From Linnemannia elongata (Eukaryota; Mortierellomycota; Mortierellomycetes; Mortierellales; Mortierellaceae): 64,000 bases of DNA. The translations under genes and the position numbers were made by a program. Shown here one piece after another: positions 21,125 to 32,532 of this stretch (positions are counted from its first letter, which is position 1; each line of letters opens with the position of its first letter). The notes under the pieces were generated by a model. The model was not told where the DNA came from. It searched no databases and was given only the letters and a program-made list of their open reading frames with translations. The stretch is from contig JAXBDG010000018.1 of assembly GCA_036320915.1 (NCBI GenBank), positions 1,178,001-1,242,000 on the forward strand. Direction: 5' to 3'.

Positions 21125-22540
21125 ATGTCAACCATCGATACCTTGTGGCGGTATGGTCCTCGGATCTTTGTTGCCGCCATTGCCTTGACCAGCATCTCCA
21201 CAGAAATCGTTCAGTTCTTCAAAGAGCTAGGACTCACCAAAGGTACGCATTCTGCCAAGTATCATCGATGAATGAATAAGCGGTTGCGCTTGCAAACGTC
21301 CCGAATATTAAGCAATATCTTCTCTCCCCTTTCTTGGTCGATATTTCTATTTTTCTCCTTTTGATATTGCATGCCTAGATTTACCGTCGGATGCCTTGAT
21401 GACCCAGATTATGCCCATGGCTATCACTGCCGTCTTCTTCATTGGAATCCAAGTCCAAAGAATCACCGCTTGCTTCACATCAACAACCATCCTCGCCCAG
21501 CTGGCGTTCTATATCTGGACTGTCGAATGTTTCTTCAAAGCCTGCATCCTCTTTGGCACAATCGCCCTTCTGTCCTTCAACAAGGATTTCGCTGATAAGA
21601 TGAAAGCTAAACACAACGATTCCAAGTTAAACGTTCATGTGGCCTATTCTTCTGGACCCATGTTCTGGGTTCTGGTTTATGGTTCATTTTGGGCTGGCAT
21701 CGGGCTGAGGATGATTCTGAACGAGCTGCGGAGTCGGGACAGGGAGGCGGAGCGTCAGAGAGAGGTGCTGCTGAGAATCGCAAAGGATATGCCGCCCTTC
21801 CCTATCACTACTGCAAGGGCTTTGACTGGATTTTCGGACGTTGTTCTGACGGAGGAAGACGCTCGGGGACGACTGCTACGAGTGAGGACCTGGCCTCGTG
21901 TGGTCAGCGCTCTCATTCATACGATCTCAATGGTTGCCTTTATTGAAATCATGTTCAACCATGAACGCCTTGCTGGCCTCCGCTGTAAGCCTACAAAGTT
22001 GACTCTCTTGCGCCCGCAAACTGTCCATTCATATGTGACGACTTTAATAACTCTTTTCTGATACCTTTCATCCTCCCCGCCCTTCATTTATTAGGGCACC
22101 AGTATTTGGAATTCATCGTAAACACGATAAACACATGCGTTGGATTATATGCACTTTATCGCAAATCCCTCCGTCTGTCCCGAGGGTGCCTCTCTACCTT
22201 TACTGGCCTTGTCTTGTATGGATTCTACTTCAGAACCAAGGGTCTTGTAAAGTTATACCGCAACGGCAATCCCTCCAGCACCAGTATGACCGATTCGCTT
22301 GTCGATGTTCTTACCGCAGACGACTCAACAGCCAAGAGCTTTCCCTTTGCAGAGGCTGTTCTAGGTAGTATTTTTGACAGTTCCATCGACTTGTTTCTCG
22401 TCTGGTCGGTGTGGCAGACTGTCAAGGATCTCGAAGAACGAAACAGCAGGATTGCAAAGGCCAGGGTCGAGTCGAGAACGGCAGCAGCCTCCAGTGCCAC
22501 CTTCACAGATGAAAAAGGCGACACCGTCTACAACGTTTAA
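21125..22540 (+). CDS. multi-pass membrane protein, family copy C
   Basis: Exons 21125-21242, 21379-21984, 22095-22540; GT-AG, both introns phase 1, 389 residues. Exon 1 carries a membrane segment (IFVAAIALTSISTEIV), exon 2 several more, and exon 3 the family ending: a His-Gln pair, VGLYALYRKSLRLSRG, and a last span followed by VKDLEERNSRIAKARVESR. It is the most diverged of the three intact copies, but splice positions and the C-terminal signature are the same. An alternative leader exists: ATG at 20976 opens a 19-nt exon with a good donor at 20995 and phase 1, which could join the acceptor-like site before 21201. I keep 21125 by analogy with copies A and B. Function unknown. Confidence 0.85.
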
Positions 22541-24618
22541 ACGAGACGGGGCAACAGTCAACCGTTGTTAAGATTTGATTGTGGTCGATGCCTTACTCTG
22601 CCTGTCATTGTTACCAGCAGATTCTGTCTAATAACCCTATACAAACTGTGGTGCGGGACCTTAACAATAAAAAAATTGGGTCTTCTTTGACACATTGTCC
22701 TTTTAAAATAATCGACCAAGTTGCTTAATATTTCCATCCTGTCGCCACAAGACGATTGTGGAGATTGATGGCATTTTGAGGCCAATACGGTCTACGAGAC
22801 CTACAGTAGGAGATACGCGTGGCTGTCGAGACTGGCGATGTAGACATGCTGTATGCGTTAAACATCTTCCTAAAAGAACTTGAACAGAGAGGGAACGGCG
22901 TTATTTATTCAGTGATCAGTGATTTGATTTCAAGGCGAGATTGATACGTTTGCTCCTCCTTTGCTTTATACCCATACTCACTTTCCCAAAGAGCTACACT
23001 TTTACTTCGCTGTTGTCCGCCTATTCCCTCATCGCGTATGAGCGAACCACGCCTAAAGAAATGACGTCTTGCATTGTGGCGCGACATCAGACGTTTGAAT
23101 AACGCATTGCATAAGCAATGTTGACAAAGTCCAAGGTCGTGTCCTGCTGATTACCCTCTTGTCGTGTTTTCCAGCTTTCTTTTGCTCCATGCATGCTGCA
23201 CAATTGTCCTGCTGATCTGCTGTGGTGAATGTAACGAAAGAAAGAATTTCCTACAAAATAAAATGACAAAGAAAGTAGATTGTTGCCAAGCTTACTAATT
23301 CCAACCCAATTAGGATGTAGTGAAATTTGTCCAGGGGCAGGGAGTCGAAAATGGACACGCATCGAGACTTTGGTTGCCCTCCAGCTCTGAGGCTGTAACG
23401 TAACATATGACTAAAGTCAACGGCCTTCGTCTCTAAACACAAATGCAGCAGTAGACGTTTCTACTGTAGGAATCAAAAAGGTTCTCGGTAATAGGGAGCA
23501 ATGGGGCGGCAGGGAGAACGAATTTTGCTCGGAACTATGGTCGGACTGTGAGCCGTAACGATCGATCGTTTTCTACAAGTTCGGCACGGATATCAATTTC
23601 CACAGCTCACTTGGCTGGTGGTACTTGAACTACGTCAATCCAGAGGAGAAAAAGTGCGTGAAGACCGGAAGGGAGGTCTCCCCCTGCCCTCTTGTCGTTC
23701 ACATTCATTTTTAATTGCTGTCGTTTTGCTTGCGTGTTGTTTGCCTTTCTTCTCCTTTGCATGTGTCGTTCGCTAAATGCAATTCTGCCTTGGTGTTTGT
23801 TACACGAATTGCCAACAAACAGATAGACATCCTAAAAAAATGCTCTGCTTCATACTTTCATTCTGGTATCTACTTCATTCACGGTCTACGTGGACATATC
23901 ATGGAAGAAGCTGCGAGTGTCAAGGTCACTTTTTGCCGACTAGCATCAAGACGCAAGCATCTTCATATGACCATCCCTTTCCCCCTTCATTCGACGAAGA
24001 GCTTATTACTGGGGAACCGCAAAGAAGTGCAAAGGACAATAGTTGGGGGATCGGATTTCTGGGGCTAAACCTTCAAAAGCCCCGCCGGGCTTTACTCATC
24101 TTTTTTGCCCATAAGTAGTCCATTCGAATCTTTCGTCCTTTCAATTGTTCATCATTGTTTATCTTATTTTTGCCAAGCTCAGCTCTTTTATTATGCTTCA
24201 TGACGAAAGACTGTGATAGCGCACAAACCTGGAAAAGAGTGCACGAGAAGAAACATTTATTCTTATCGTCCAAAGGGCGTGCCAATTGCCTCTCCACCGC
24301 CACCCTGACGACATGAAGAAGGAACAGAACTTTGTTTGATGCATGTGTATATGTGAAAATGGTGTCGCAGAACGCCATAGAATAAAGTTATGGAAGCAAG
24401 AAAGAGGGAGAAAAAAAGAGCTAACTGGTGGTGGATTGTTGTCGTTATTGTTGTTGCTGTTGTTGTTGTTGTACATGCCACAGACACCCAAGGCAATTGC
24501 CTCGTGCCTGCAACGGAACTGGACTGGGTCACTGAATGAGCGAGAAGGCTTGGCTTGGCTTTCTGCAGAAAATGAGAAGGACTGAGACCCTCAAAGAAGG
24601 AAAATGCCCAGGGAAGGC

Positions 24619-24620
<2 letters not shown>

Positions 24621-24649
<29 letters not shown>
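24621..24649. repeat. GA dinucleotide microsatellite
   Basis: Uninterrupted GA repeat in the promoter region of the beta-lactamase-like gene, about 290 bp before its ATG. Confidence 0.95.
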
Positions 24650-24652
<3 letters not shown>

Positions 24653-24786
24653 TGTACAGTGCTTGGTATACATACAGGCTTGCATATGTCGGTGTATCTA
24701 CCTTTCTGCTCAGAGGGACCATGTATCTCCCCAACGTGGGGGAAGAACTTACATCCTTTTCTTGTCACTCAACGAACACAAAACGA

Positions 24787-24794
24787 TATAAAAA
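24787..24794 (+). promoter_or_regulatory. TATA box of the beta-lactamase-like gene
   Basis: TATAAAAA at 24787-24794, followed by a long pyrimidine-rich leader, 143 bp upstream of the ATG at 24937. Confidence 0.5.
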
Positions 24795-24936
24795 GGAGAG
24801 ACAATTCTTTTGTTCACTTTATCCCATTCTTCTCCTCCACTCTCAACTTTTTTTTTGAACATTCTTCTCCCGCCAATTTGCTCCTCCTCCCTTCTCCCTT
24901 CCTCCCCGATCTCACACTAATACAGAACAACAAGAC

Positions 24937-26558
24937 ATGGCCGCAGCAGCAGCAGCGGCGTCAAACACGAAGGGCGATAGTGCAAAAAAGTCGGTGCCTT
25001 CCAAATCGTCCTTCTCAACCTGGTTCATCCGCCTGCTACCAGCAATCGTCTTTGCATCCTACGTCTACTCCACAAGGGGACCTTTCCAGTCCCGAGCCTG
25101 CCTCGCCTTTGGTTACAACTGCCAGACCTTCGACCCTCTCAATGTCCAGGGAACCATCGACGCCGACCGATCCGAGATCTATGGCTCCGTAGTAGACTAT
25201 TATTCCAGCCTCTTCACAAGCCATGAAGATCTGGGAGGATCGCTTGCAGTCTTTATTGAGGGCAAACCCGTCATCGATATTTTTGCCGGATCTAAGGATC
25301 TGGAGGGTCGTGTCCCCTACGACAACCGGACGCTGCAACAGGTTTACTCTTCTGGAAAGGCGGTCGAGGGTATTGTGATCGCTCGTCTGGTCCAGAAGGG
25401 TCTCCTCGCCTATGAGGCCAAGGTTAGTCAGTACTGGCCCGAGTTTGCGCAAAATGGTAAAGAAAACGTTCGTCTAGTCGATGTGATGGTCCACGAATCT
25501 GGAGTCTTCCATCTCGACGACGATAACTGGGACCTCACCTGGGCTTCCCTTCAGGATAAAGAGGCCTTCTCGGAACGACTGGCCAAGCAGAGACACTACT
25601 TTGGAGGAGACATTAAGCGCGCCTACCAGGCCGTCAGCCGTGGATGGTACCTGAACGAAATTGTCCGCCGCGTCGACCCTCAGGCCAGGACCATTGGCCG
25701 TATCGCCAAGGACGAGCTTATGGTTGACTATCCTGACCTCGAGCTGCACTACAGCCACTTTGACGACGACGATGATTGGGAGACCAGACTGTCACCCATG
25801 GTTGAATATCCGGTGCTCAAGATCATTGCTCGTCTGCTCCTGCCTCGATTCCTCCAGACAAACGAGTACATTGGCCACCCCGACATTGATCCTCTTCACC
25901 CTCTTGTCGGCCAATTGATCCGCAAGTGGTCCATCTCCTCCAAGGCCCTCACTCCCCGAATGGCCCCCTTTGCCAAAGACTTTCGAACCAAGCAGGCCCA
26001 TGCCACCGAGAGCACCAGCTTCTCTCTCAAAACCAATGCCCACTCGGTTGGTTTTTCTCATCTTTTGTTTGCTTTTGTGTTCCCACTCTCGGCAAAATTG
26101 AACCCTTCAATTTCCACCTCACTAACACACACCCTCCCTCTTCTCCGTTATACCTTTGCCAGTTGGCAAAACTCATGGCCATGATGGCAAACAAGGGCGC
26201 TTCCCTCCACCCAGGACAAGAGCCCGACCTCCTCACCACTAAAGTCTACACCGAGGCAACAAGCTACCATTCCTCCCGTCCCTGCGTCATCACCTACGAT
26301 GTCCTGCCTCTCTCCCGCGGAGGCTGGGTCAAAGAGCGGAATTTCCATGGCGAGGGAGCATTGAAAGGCGTAGAGGTCCAGGGATGGGGGGGAGCCGGAG
26401 GTTCCTTGGCACTATGGATCGAAGAGCTCGATATTGGCTTCTCTTATGTCACCAATGCTTTCGGTGCAGCCGAGGCGGTGCTAGGCGACTTTAGAGGAAG
26501 GACCTTGTTGGAGAAGGTTGTCTACGCACGCAAAAAGGAACTAGGTCTCCTTCCTTGA
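24937..26558 (+). CDS. membrane-anchored serine beta-lactamase-like hydrolase (LACTB/esterase type)
   Basis: Two exons, 24937-26046 and 26163-26558, joined in phase 0, 501 residues. An Ala-rich N terminus is followed by one hydrophobic segment (about residues 27-43, FSTWFIRLLPAIVFASYVY), so it is probably anchored or targeted to an organelle. The class C beta-lactamase fold is shown by SSGK at 138-141 (the catalytic SxxK, Ser138 and Lys141), HESG at 187-190, Tyr230 in the YQA position (usually YxN), and a Gly-rich GWGGAGGS block near the C terminus. Fungal and animal members are esterases or peptidases rather than antibiotic-resistance enzymes. The intron donor (GTTGGT) is weak but frame and homology support it. 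Substrate unknown. Confidence 0.88.
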
Positions 26559-26695
26559 AACACTTTTGCATTGGTCTCGAATACATACAATCATTTCATA
26601 ACAAGTACCTAGCCTCGGTGGTGAAGTGTGTTTGGATTATTTGAGAGACAAAATACTACGGGCAGAAAGTATGTTACAGATGCGGAGTACACAGA

Positions 26696-29018
26696 CTACT
26701 CCCAGTCGCTCCAGTCATCCTCCTCCTAAATAATATCAACGGATCAGGCATGAGAATAATGAGTAAGGTGACCATATGACAACATACATGTAAGGGTAGA
26801 GGTACGATCCATCCTTATAAAGTGTAGTTTGAGAGTGTTTTTACCTTGGATTCGGCAGGCTTGAGTTTGCTGCTGCCAAGCTGGGCAGGGGTACCGAGAA
26901 CAGGCGAGGTAGCCGAGGACGACAACGACGTGACATTTGCCAATGGAATCCTGACGGGTGTTTCCACGCCATCTACGACCTCATAGGCATCCTCGCTTGT
27001 CCTGGTCGAGCTCAAGTTGGTCGTGGGGCTCTTGGAGTGTGCACCGGTTGTCGAAGACTTGATCGAGAACGACTGAGCAGAAGGCGATGATGAAGACTTC
27101 AAAGATTCGGATCCCCACTCCTCATCGTCCGATCCCGAAGCCTTGGCGTCGTCTGCTGTGTTGGACTCGTTGGGGATAGGAAGCGCCGAAAGGGATGAAG
27201 CCAGTGCCTCGGCAGTCAAAGGTTCACGCTTAATCCTGGAGGCAGATTCCTCAGCGTTCTGGTTGGTCTTGGGGGTCACAGCGTCGAGGGTCTTTTTCTC
27301 TGCCTTGGGCGTCACGCTTCCTTGGCCACCCGAGGTCTCTCCTGACTTCTCATTGCCCTCATCCTCATCTTCATCCTCGTTGTCGTCCCAGGTAAATTCA
27401 TCCTCGGCAAGATCTGCTCCAACCTCTACGAGCATCAGCGCAGTTAAAATCGAACCACAATGAAGCCTGTGTTAGTACACATTGCTAAAGTAGAAAAGTA
27501 CTACAATGTAGGTAAAGCGAGATCGGGATTGTTTACCTTGGACAAGTTTCTTTCGCCTCTTTTCTTCCTCTTCAATCTCGTACAGACGGAAGTGGTAACG
27601 GAGCCAGAACAGTTCTTCGTCAGCAACCTCGACAGGGACTATGACGAAGGAAAATCAAGCCAGGACACGATAATTAATTACATTACTGACTTCGAACAAG
27701 GCACCCTAAGCAAAAAAAACAACAAAGTGGCGGGGTGGAAATACCTAGCTTGTTCATGAGGGCCTTGAGTTCGGGGTACTCGTTCAGCATCCTGGAGATC
27801 CTCTGCTGGTACTCTGCCATATTGAAGGTCTGCAAAAAGTATTTGTACCTCTCCAAGCCCTTGATGTCGTTGTCAGCAATAGTTGTCATAGGATCCACAG
27901 TGTAAGTCTCTGGGTCCATTCGCAGCTTCTCCAAAATCGCAGCCTTGCGGTCAAATCTATTGTCAAAAATTAGAAGAGCACAAAAAAGTGAGCACATGGT
28001 TGTTCGCTGTTGCGATAACAATAAGAAGCGCATAAAATAAGGTGACTTACACCATCTTTTTGCTGCGAGTTGTGTTGACCTCCTTTTCCTCAGGAGGCGA
28101 GATAACGACGGCATTGTTGATAAAGTTGGCCATGCCCGCTCCAAACTTGTTGACGTATTGCTCTGCCAACAGTCCGTTGGTCTTGAGAGTCTCGGTCGTG
28201 CTCTTCAAGAAGACGTCAGCTTCGCCTAGATGCTTCTCTGCAACAGCTGGGAGCGTCTTCTTGAGCAGCTTGTTCGCACTTGAACTAATCTCCTTAGTGC
28301 CCGACGTCAAAGTCTGCGTAAGACTGCTCGCTCCAGCGGTGAAAAGGCTGGCAGTGCTAGCAAATGTACGCGCAGCCGAGGACGATGCTGAAGCCGACAT
28401 GGGTGCCGCATCGCGGGCTGTCGTTGTTCCCTCTGGTACTGATGGTTCTTCAGCGGCGGCTGTCAAGTCGCTTGTTTCTTTGCCCTCGTCCTTTTTGTCG
28501 ATTGGCGACGTGTTTTCTCCTGCTACTGGCGCTGCTGCAGGTTCTGTTGCTGTTGTTGGACTGGTAGCTGTAAGGGACGAGACTCCAGTGGCAGCTTCTG
28601 TAATCTCCTGCTTGAGTCCCGCGACAACGTGCGACACTTTGCCAAGGATGTCCGACGAGGCGGCGTTGACAGATTCGGGCAACGGAGGCAAGCTAGTCTT
28701 GATACCCTCGACCCTCTTGTTCAAAGTCTCCAAGGCGGTAGAGCGTTCCTGCTGGACAGTGTGGGCGAGTTCGGTGAGGTCCTTGCGGGTGACGGAGACA
28801 AACTCGTTCATATCTTTCTTTCCGATTTCGATAAACTTGTTAAAGGATGCGCCCCAGGCTGACCACGAGGACCTGGACGAGGTAGTTGCAGATGCAGAGG
28901 GTGAGGAGGTCTCGTCTGTGGGGGTAGCCGAGGAAGGAGTGGGTTTGGTGCTCGGTCTGTCGTTAGCATTGTTGGTGGCGCCCTCGAGCGGGCTCATGAA
29001 CTGGTAGAGGTCGTCCAT
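26696..29018 (-). CDS. BSD-domain protein
   Basis: Five exons: 28051-29018, 27745-27956, 27537-27638, 26845-27425, 26696-26725; phases agree, 630 residues. The N-terminal 320 residues are Ser/Thr/Ala-rich with amphipathic stretches. The BSD domain spans exons 1-3 (about residues 321-430): FDRKAAILEKLRMDPETY, then FNMAEYQQRISRMLNEYP, and LVPVEVADEELFWLRYHFR, the last with the conserved Phe-Trp pair. After it comes an acidic Ser-rich tail ending DDWSDWE. BSD domains occur in TFIIH p62 and in synapse-associated (SYAP1/DOS2-like) proteins; the order and the acidic Trp-rich tail fit the latter. Exon 5 codes only nine residues plus the stop. Precise role unknown. Confidence 0.9.
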
Positions 29019-29080
29019 GGATGTACTCTAGGTGTGTTTCCCTGTGGTGTTAGTGTTGGAGATGGGAGGTGTAGCTGTAG

Positions 29081-29111
<31 letters not shown>

Positions 29112-29356
29112 ACGTCAAGAGTGTGAGATGGATTGATGAAAGGAAGAGGACAGAAAAGGGGTGGTGTGGAAGGGCTTGGAAGAAAAGGTCAGAAAAGGGC
29201 TGTCCACCTTCATCTTGCCAGACTGACTGTCTTGTCTTGCCCTTGCCTCCCTCTCGCGAGACGACAAACCTGAACACGAGACGCTGAAATCATCGGCTGG
29301 GAAATTCTTTTTTTTTGACTGCTTTTTATTCATAAAGAGGAAGCAAATGCTACAGC
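29019..29356. other. interval between BSD and WBP4-type genes
   Basis: Promoter/5' UTR of the BSD gene on the minus strand (AAC-rich triplet run as read on that strand, 29078-29112) and the 3' flank of the zinc-finger gene. No separate gene seen. Confidence 0.5.
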
Positions 29357-30469
29357 TCACAGCTTGCGGCGGATGTTCCTCGGCTTGCCAACGCCGCCTT
29401 TTCTCTTCTTAAACACCGCGGACCCGCCACCCGCACCCTCTCCCTCTCCCGCAAGATCATCATCGTCCAATGGATACGTCTTCTCCACGATCTTGAACCG
29501 CCGCAGGTCTTCAGGATTGCCCGCCACATCTTCGTCCTCATCCACTATAACACTACTGGGACCATCCTTCGTATCCTTTTTGTTCTGTTGTGATGAAGAA
29601 ACATTGTGTACATCCACTGTCTCCCACTCTCCTGGCTGGCCAATCGTCTCGTCCTTCTTGGCTTTCACAGGTGCGATTGCTGCTACAGGCTCAGTACCCG
29701 ATCCGACATCCGTCCTTCCTTCTCCCGATACATCCGCTATTGCTGTATCTGTTGTCGTTGTTTCTGGTGCTGGTGCTGGTGTTGGAGTTGAGGACAGCTT
29801 GAGCAGTCCTGTAGGGATGGGCTCCGAATCTTTTGTTGATGACTTTGCCGCAGATGACGTTGCTTCTGATTGCGCTGCCTTCATTGCTGCCGTGGGTTGT
29901 ACCAGCCCCGCTTCCACATCCAGTTGATACTGCCTCATCGCCGCCTAGTTTCATACCATAATATCATGAAAGGCTTAGACCTTGATCTTCAAGCTGTTAA
30001 CTTCGATATACAGCAAACACACAAAACGCCCATCCTACCTTTTCGATGGCATCCATTTGCTTGTCCATTCTGGCGGATTCAGCCTCCCTGTCGCGTCCAC
30101 GTTGGTTCTGCTCGCGTAAAAATCGCTCCACATTTTCTTTGTGCTTCGTTCCCTGGTCGTGAATATTCCTCGTCTAACAATGACCACAAAGCAAAAATAA
30201 ATAGAGGTCACCAGGTGTATCAAATGTTGGTCAAAAAAGCAAAACAAAATCTCAAAAAGTCTAGCAACACTTACAGACTTGTTGTCGGTGATGTAGATCT
30301 TGCAGAAGCGGCAAAAGAACTTTGCATTTGATTTCCAGTACTCAGACCTATTGTTTGAATCATCAAGCACAGAGAATGAATGAAGGACACAAGGAAGCGT
30401 ATTAGTCAACTGCACTCATTTCTACAGGGCACAGTTAGTAGTCCAGTAGTCGACTAGCATTTCTTACAT
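29357..30469 (-). CDS. WBP4/FBP21-type spliceosomal matrin zinc-finger protein
   Basis: Four coding exons: 30468-30469 (only the bases AT), 30275-30347, 30039-30173, 29357-29944, giving 265 residues. The start codon is formed by joining AT to G across a 120-bp intron (donor GTAAGA, acceptor ATAG). The N terminus then reads MSEYWKSNAKFFCRFCKIYI, the matrin-type C2H2 finger of WBP4 (Cys pair here, His pair in IHDQGTKHKENVERFL), which fixes the start. The rest is a helical stretch (AAMRQYQLDVEAG) and a low-complexity acidic tail with a basic end. Human WBP4 has two WW domains; none is visible here. WBP4 binds spliceosomal B-complex proteins and splicing factors with proline-rich motifs in the nucleus. 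Confidence 0.88.
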
Positions 30470-30889
30470 TATGTTGGAAGAAGGAAAGGTGTGAGCGAGA
30501 AGCAAACAACGATTACAGTGTACGGCGCAAGTCACCTAGTCCCGACATTTTTGTGACTACTGCCAAATTCTCATTTCAAATTGCGCTGCTTGCTTTTTGC
30601 CACCACTCCTATTTCATCCTTCCACTCGCCTTTCATCCTTCCACCACATCCTTCCGCCACTCCCACGCCCTTTCATCTCTTCCACAGCAACCTCATCCTC
30701 ACTCTCACGTCTATTCCATCACTACATCTATACCCGACACTCTTTTCGTCACCCACCACGCGCATCGTCGCCCTTCTTTTCCCTTCTTTTCCCTTCTTTT
30801 CCCTTCTTTTCCCTTTCTTATCCTTTACTCTCTCCATCGCCCCTTTGTGCCCTTCTCTCTTTGCTTACTTCATCCTTCCCTCTCACACA

Positions 30890-30895
<6 letters not shown>

Positions 30896-30922
<27 letters not shown>
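30896..30922. repeat. CT dinucleotide microsatellite
   Basis: Uninterrupted CT repeat within a longer pyrimidine tract. Confidence 0.9.
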
Positions 30923-31146
30923 CTTTCCTTCGTTCCCACACCATTTTGTGCCAACTCATTGACTTGCGACTGTTTATCGTCTTCATTTCTTCCTCATTCT
31001 CCTCAGTTTACTGTTTCGTGTTCGTCAAGCAGGTAAATATTTGTCTTCGCTCCTAATTTCTCCGTCTGCTCTCTTTAAACTGTTTCCTGCTTGACGATTT
31101 ATCGCTTAGGCGCGGCGAGAGACATTTTCAACACTCCTGCTTGAAT

Positions 31147-31432
31147 GATGTTTTATCAGAAAAAGCGGCTGTGCAAACCATTTCTGGCAATGAATGATAT
31201 TTCTTGACGTTTGTCATTAGGCTCGCTTTCATCATTTGATTTGGGATGACCAAAGATGGAAATAACTCTTGTCCTTTGGCTCGTTGAAATGTCTTGCAGA
31301 CTTCGCATGGTGTTCGACGCTAACTGTGCATTCGATGTTTTATCGGAAAGCAGCTTGCGAAAACCTTTTCTGGCTACTGATGAGATTTCTTCCTTGGGCC
31401 CTCATCATCGTTTGATTTGGGTGACCAAAGAT
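31147..31432. repeat. diverged tandem duplication, about 190-bp period
   Basis: The segments from 31150 and from 31338 share TTTTATC, a purine run, an ACC..TTTCTGGC stretch, ATTTCTT, TCATC and finally GATTTGGG..TGACCAAAGATG in the same order with small changes. No coding frame is preserved. Confidence 0.65.
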
Positions 31433-31865
31433 GAAACAGTCCTTTAGTCCTCTGCGCTTGTTGTCACCTGAAGTCTGCCAGTTTCACTTATGTGAATGTT
31501 TCTTCTGTCCATAGAAGTAGACTACTGTTATACCTTTATACCTGTATGTAATTGGAGGGGCGCTAGGAATCGTGCTATAATAATGTCTTCTGGATCGGGC
31601 CTCTTGGTTTCAATCCGCCAGCGACAGATCGCCGCCTGCATTCCTCGTGGCATTCGATATCTACGTCAAACAACATGGACACCAGAGATACATGCAAGCG
31701 ATTGAGCAGAGCAATGTAGACAAGCATAAAAAATTGGATCTATTGCAAAAATTTTCATACTGGAAGGTCAACGACGGAATTCAAGGGATAAGTTAAACCG
31801 CCCTTAACTTAAGCGCCTGAAAGAAGAAAAAAAGAAAGAGAGATGTTGTTCTTTCGAACAAATCT

Positions 31866-32520
31866 CTACCAAGCACCAAGAATCCCATTACTCTCGAATT
31901 GGCTACAACTAAACATCTTCGAACCTTTCTGAGACAAGACACACCGCCAGACCCAAACTCATCAACCCATCCAGAGGCGGGTTCCTTAAAACAATGGCGC
32001 CGATTCTGGAGAGCCAAGATACCACACCGGGCTAGGACCATGTGGTGGAGGTTTAAAAGGGATTGGCTCCCCTGTGGAACTCTACGTCACAAGATCTGGA
32101 AGCAGGAACCTCACTGCAGCATGGCCGGTTGTCGAGAGCGACACGAGGACAAGACACATCACATCTTTCAGTGCACCCCCAAGTACATTGCGTGGCAAAC
32201 AATCCTTAAGCAACACACCTCCAAAACAGTATGGTCGGATGATGATCTTCACAAGGTCTTGTCATTCCAACCACCATCCTTTGATATCAAACCCCAATTC
32301 AACATCACTATCCCACAACTACTGGCCTGTTGCCTTATTGGAATCTCAACAGCCAACACTGTTCTCTTTTTACACCAACACACACAATCAAGCAGTGATA
32401 TCATCCACACCATTCTACAAGAAATCCAGAAAACCATAGCGCAGAATAACTTTCTAAAGGCTTTTTAAGCCACAATAAAATCGTACTGAAAAGAAAAAAA
32501 AAAAAAAAAAAAAAAAAAAA
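31866..32520 (+). mobile_element. 5'-truncated LINE, copy 1
   Basis: Starts inside the coding region and ends with AATAAAATCGTACTG and a poly(A) run (about 32490-32520). The plus-strand frame to 32468 encodes the C terminus of a non-LTR retrotransposon polyprotein: WWRFKRDWLPCGTLRHKIW is followed by a zinc-knuckle-like C-x4-C...H-x4-C cluster (CSMAGC ... HHIFQC) as in the zf-RVT region downstream of reverse transcriptase. The polymerase itself is lost. The body differs from copy 2 at only a few bases, so the duplication is recent. Confidence 0.85.
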
Positions 32521-32532
32521 TCGAACAAATCT

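Larger units (their letters stand above)
22541..24936. other. intergenic region, 2.4 kb
   Basis: The left part is the 3' flank of copy C (AATAAA near 22668). The frames around 23700-24120 are open for about 115 codons but show no domain or consistent splice signals. The last 330 bp is the promoter of the next gene, with a GA microsatellite, a TATA box and a pyrimidine tract. The middle holds nothing I can name. Confidence 0.5.
30470..31853. other. intergenic region with strong pyrimidine tract and remnants
   Basis: 30553-30960 is extremely C/T-rich on the plus strand, including four copies of CCCTTCTTTT and a CT microsatellite. This looks like the promoter of a plus-strand gene, and a good donor (CAGGTAAATA, 31029) follows. 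No matching downstream coding exon was found. 31147-31432 contains two diverged copies of one sequence. 31640-31795 contains a 50-codon coding-like piece (IYVKQHGHQRYMQAIEQSN, then LQKFSYWKVN) without a recognisable gene. The segment may hold remnants of a gene broken by the rDNA/LINE event to its right. Confidence 0.4.

Noticed and set aside
23715..24118. Overlapping 113-117 codon frames
   Set aside because: No domain, no consistent splice signals and no similarity to neighbouring families that I could see.
28042..29007. 321-codon plus-strand frame opposite the BSD gene
   Set aside because: It is the antisense of the Ser/Ala/Thr-rich first exon; the minus-strand frame has the domain and correct splice sites.
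29364..29927. 187-codon plus-strand frame opposite the WBP4-type gene
   Set aside because: Antisense shadow of the last exon, whose minus-strand frame continues the zinc-finger protein.
30553..31056. Overlapping open frames of 120-167 codons in three frames
   Set aside because: They come from the pyrimidine tract (Ser/Pro/Leu/Phe-only proteins in all frames), not from genes.
31566..31705. Short frame MSSGSGLLVSIRQRQIA as a gene
   Set aside because: Too short, and a different frame of the same stretch looks more coding-like; neither has a start and splice structure.
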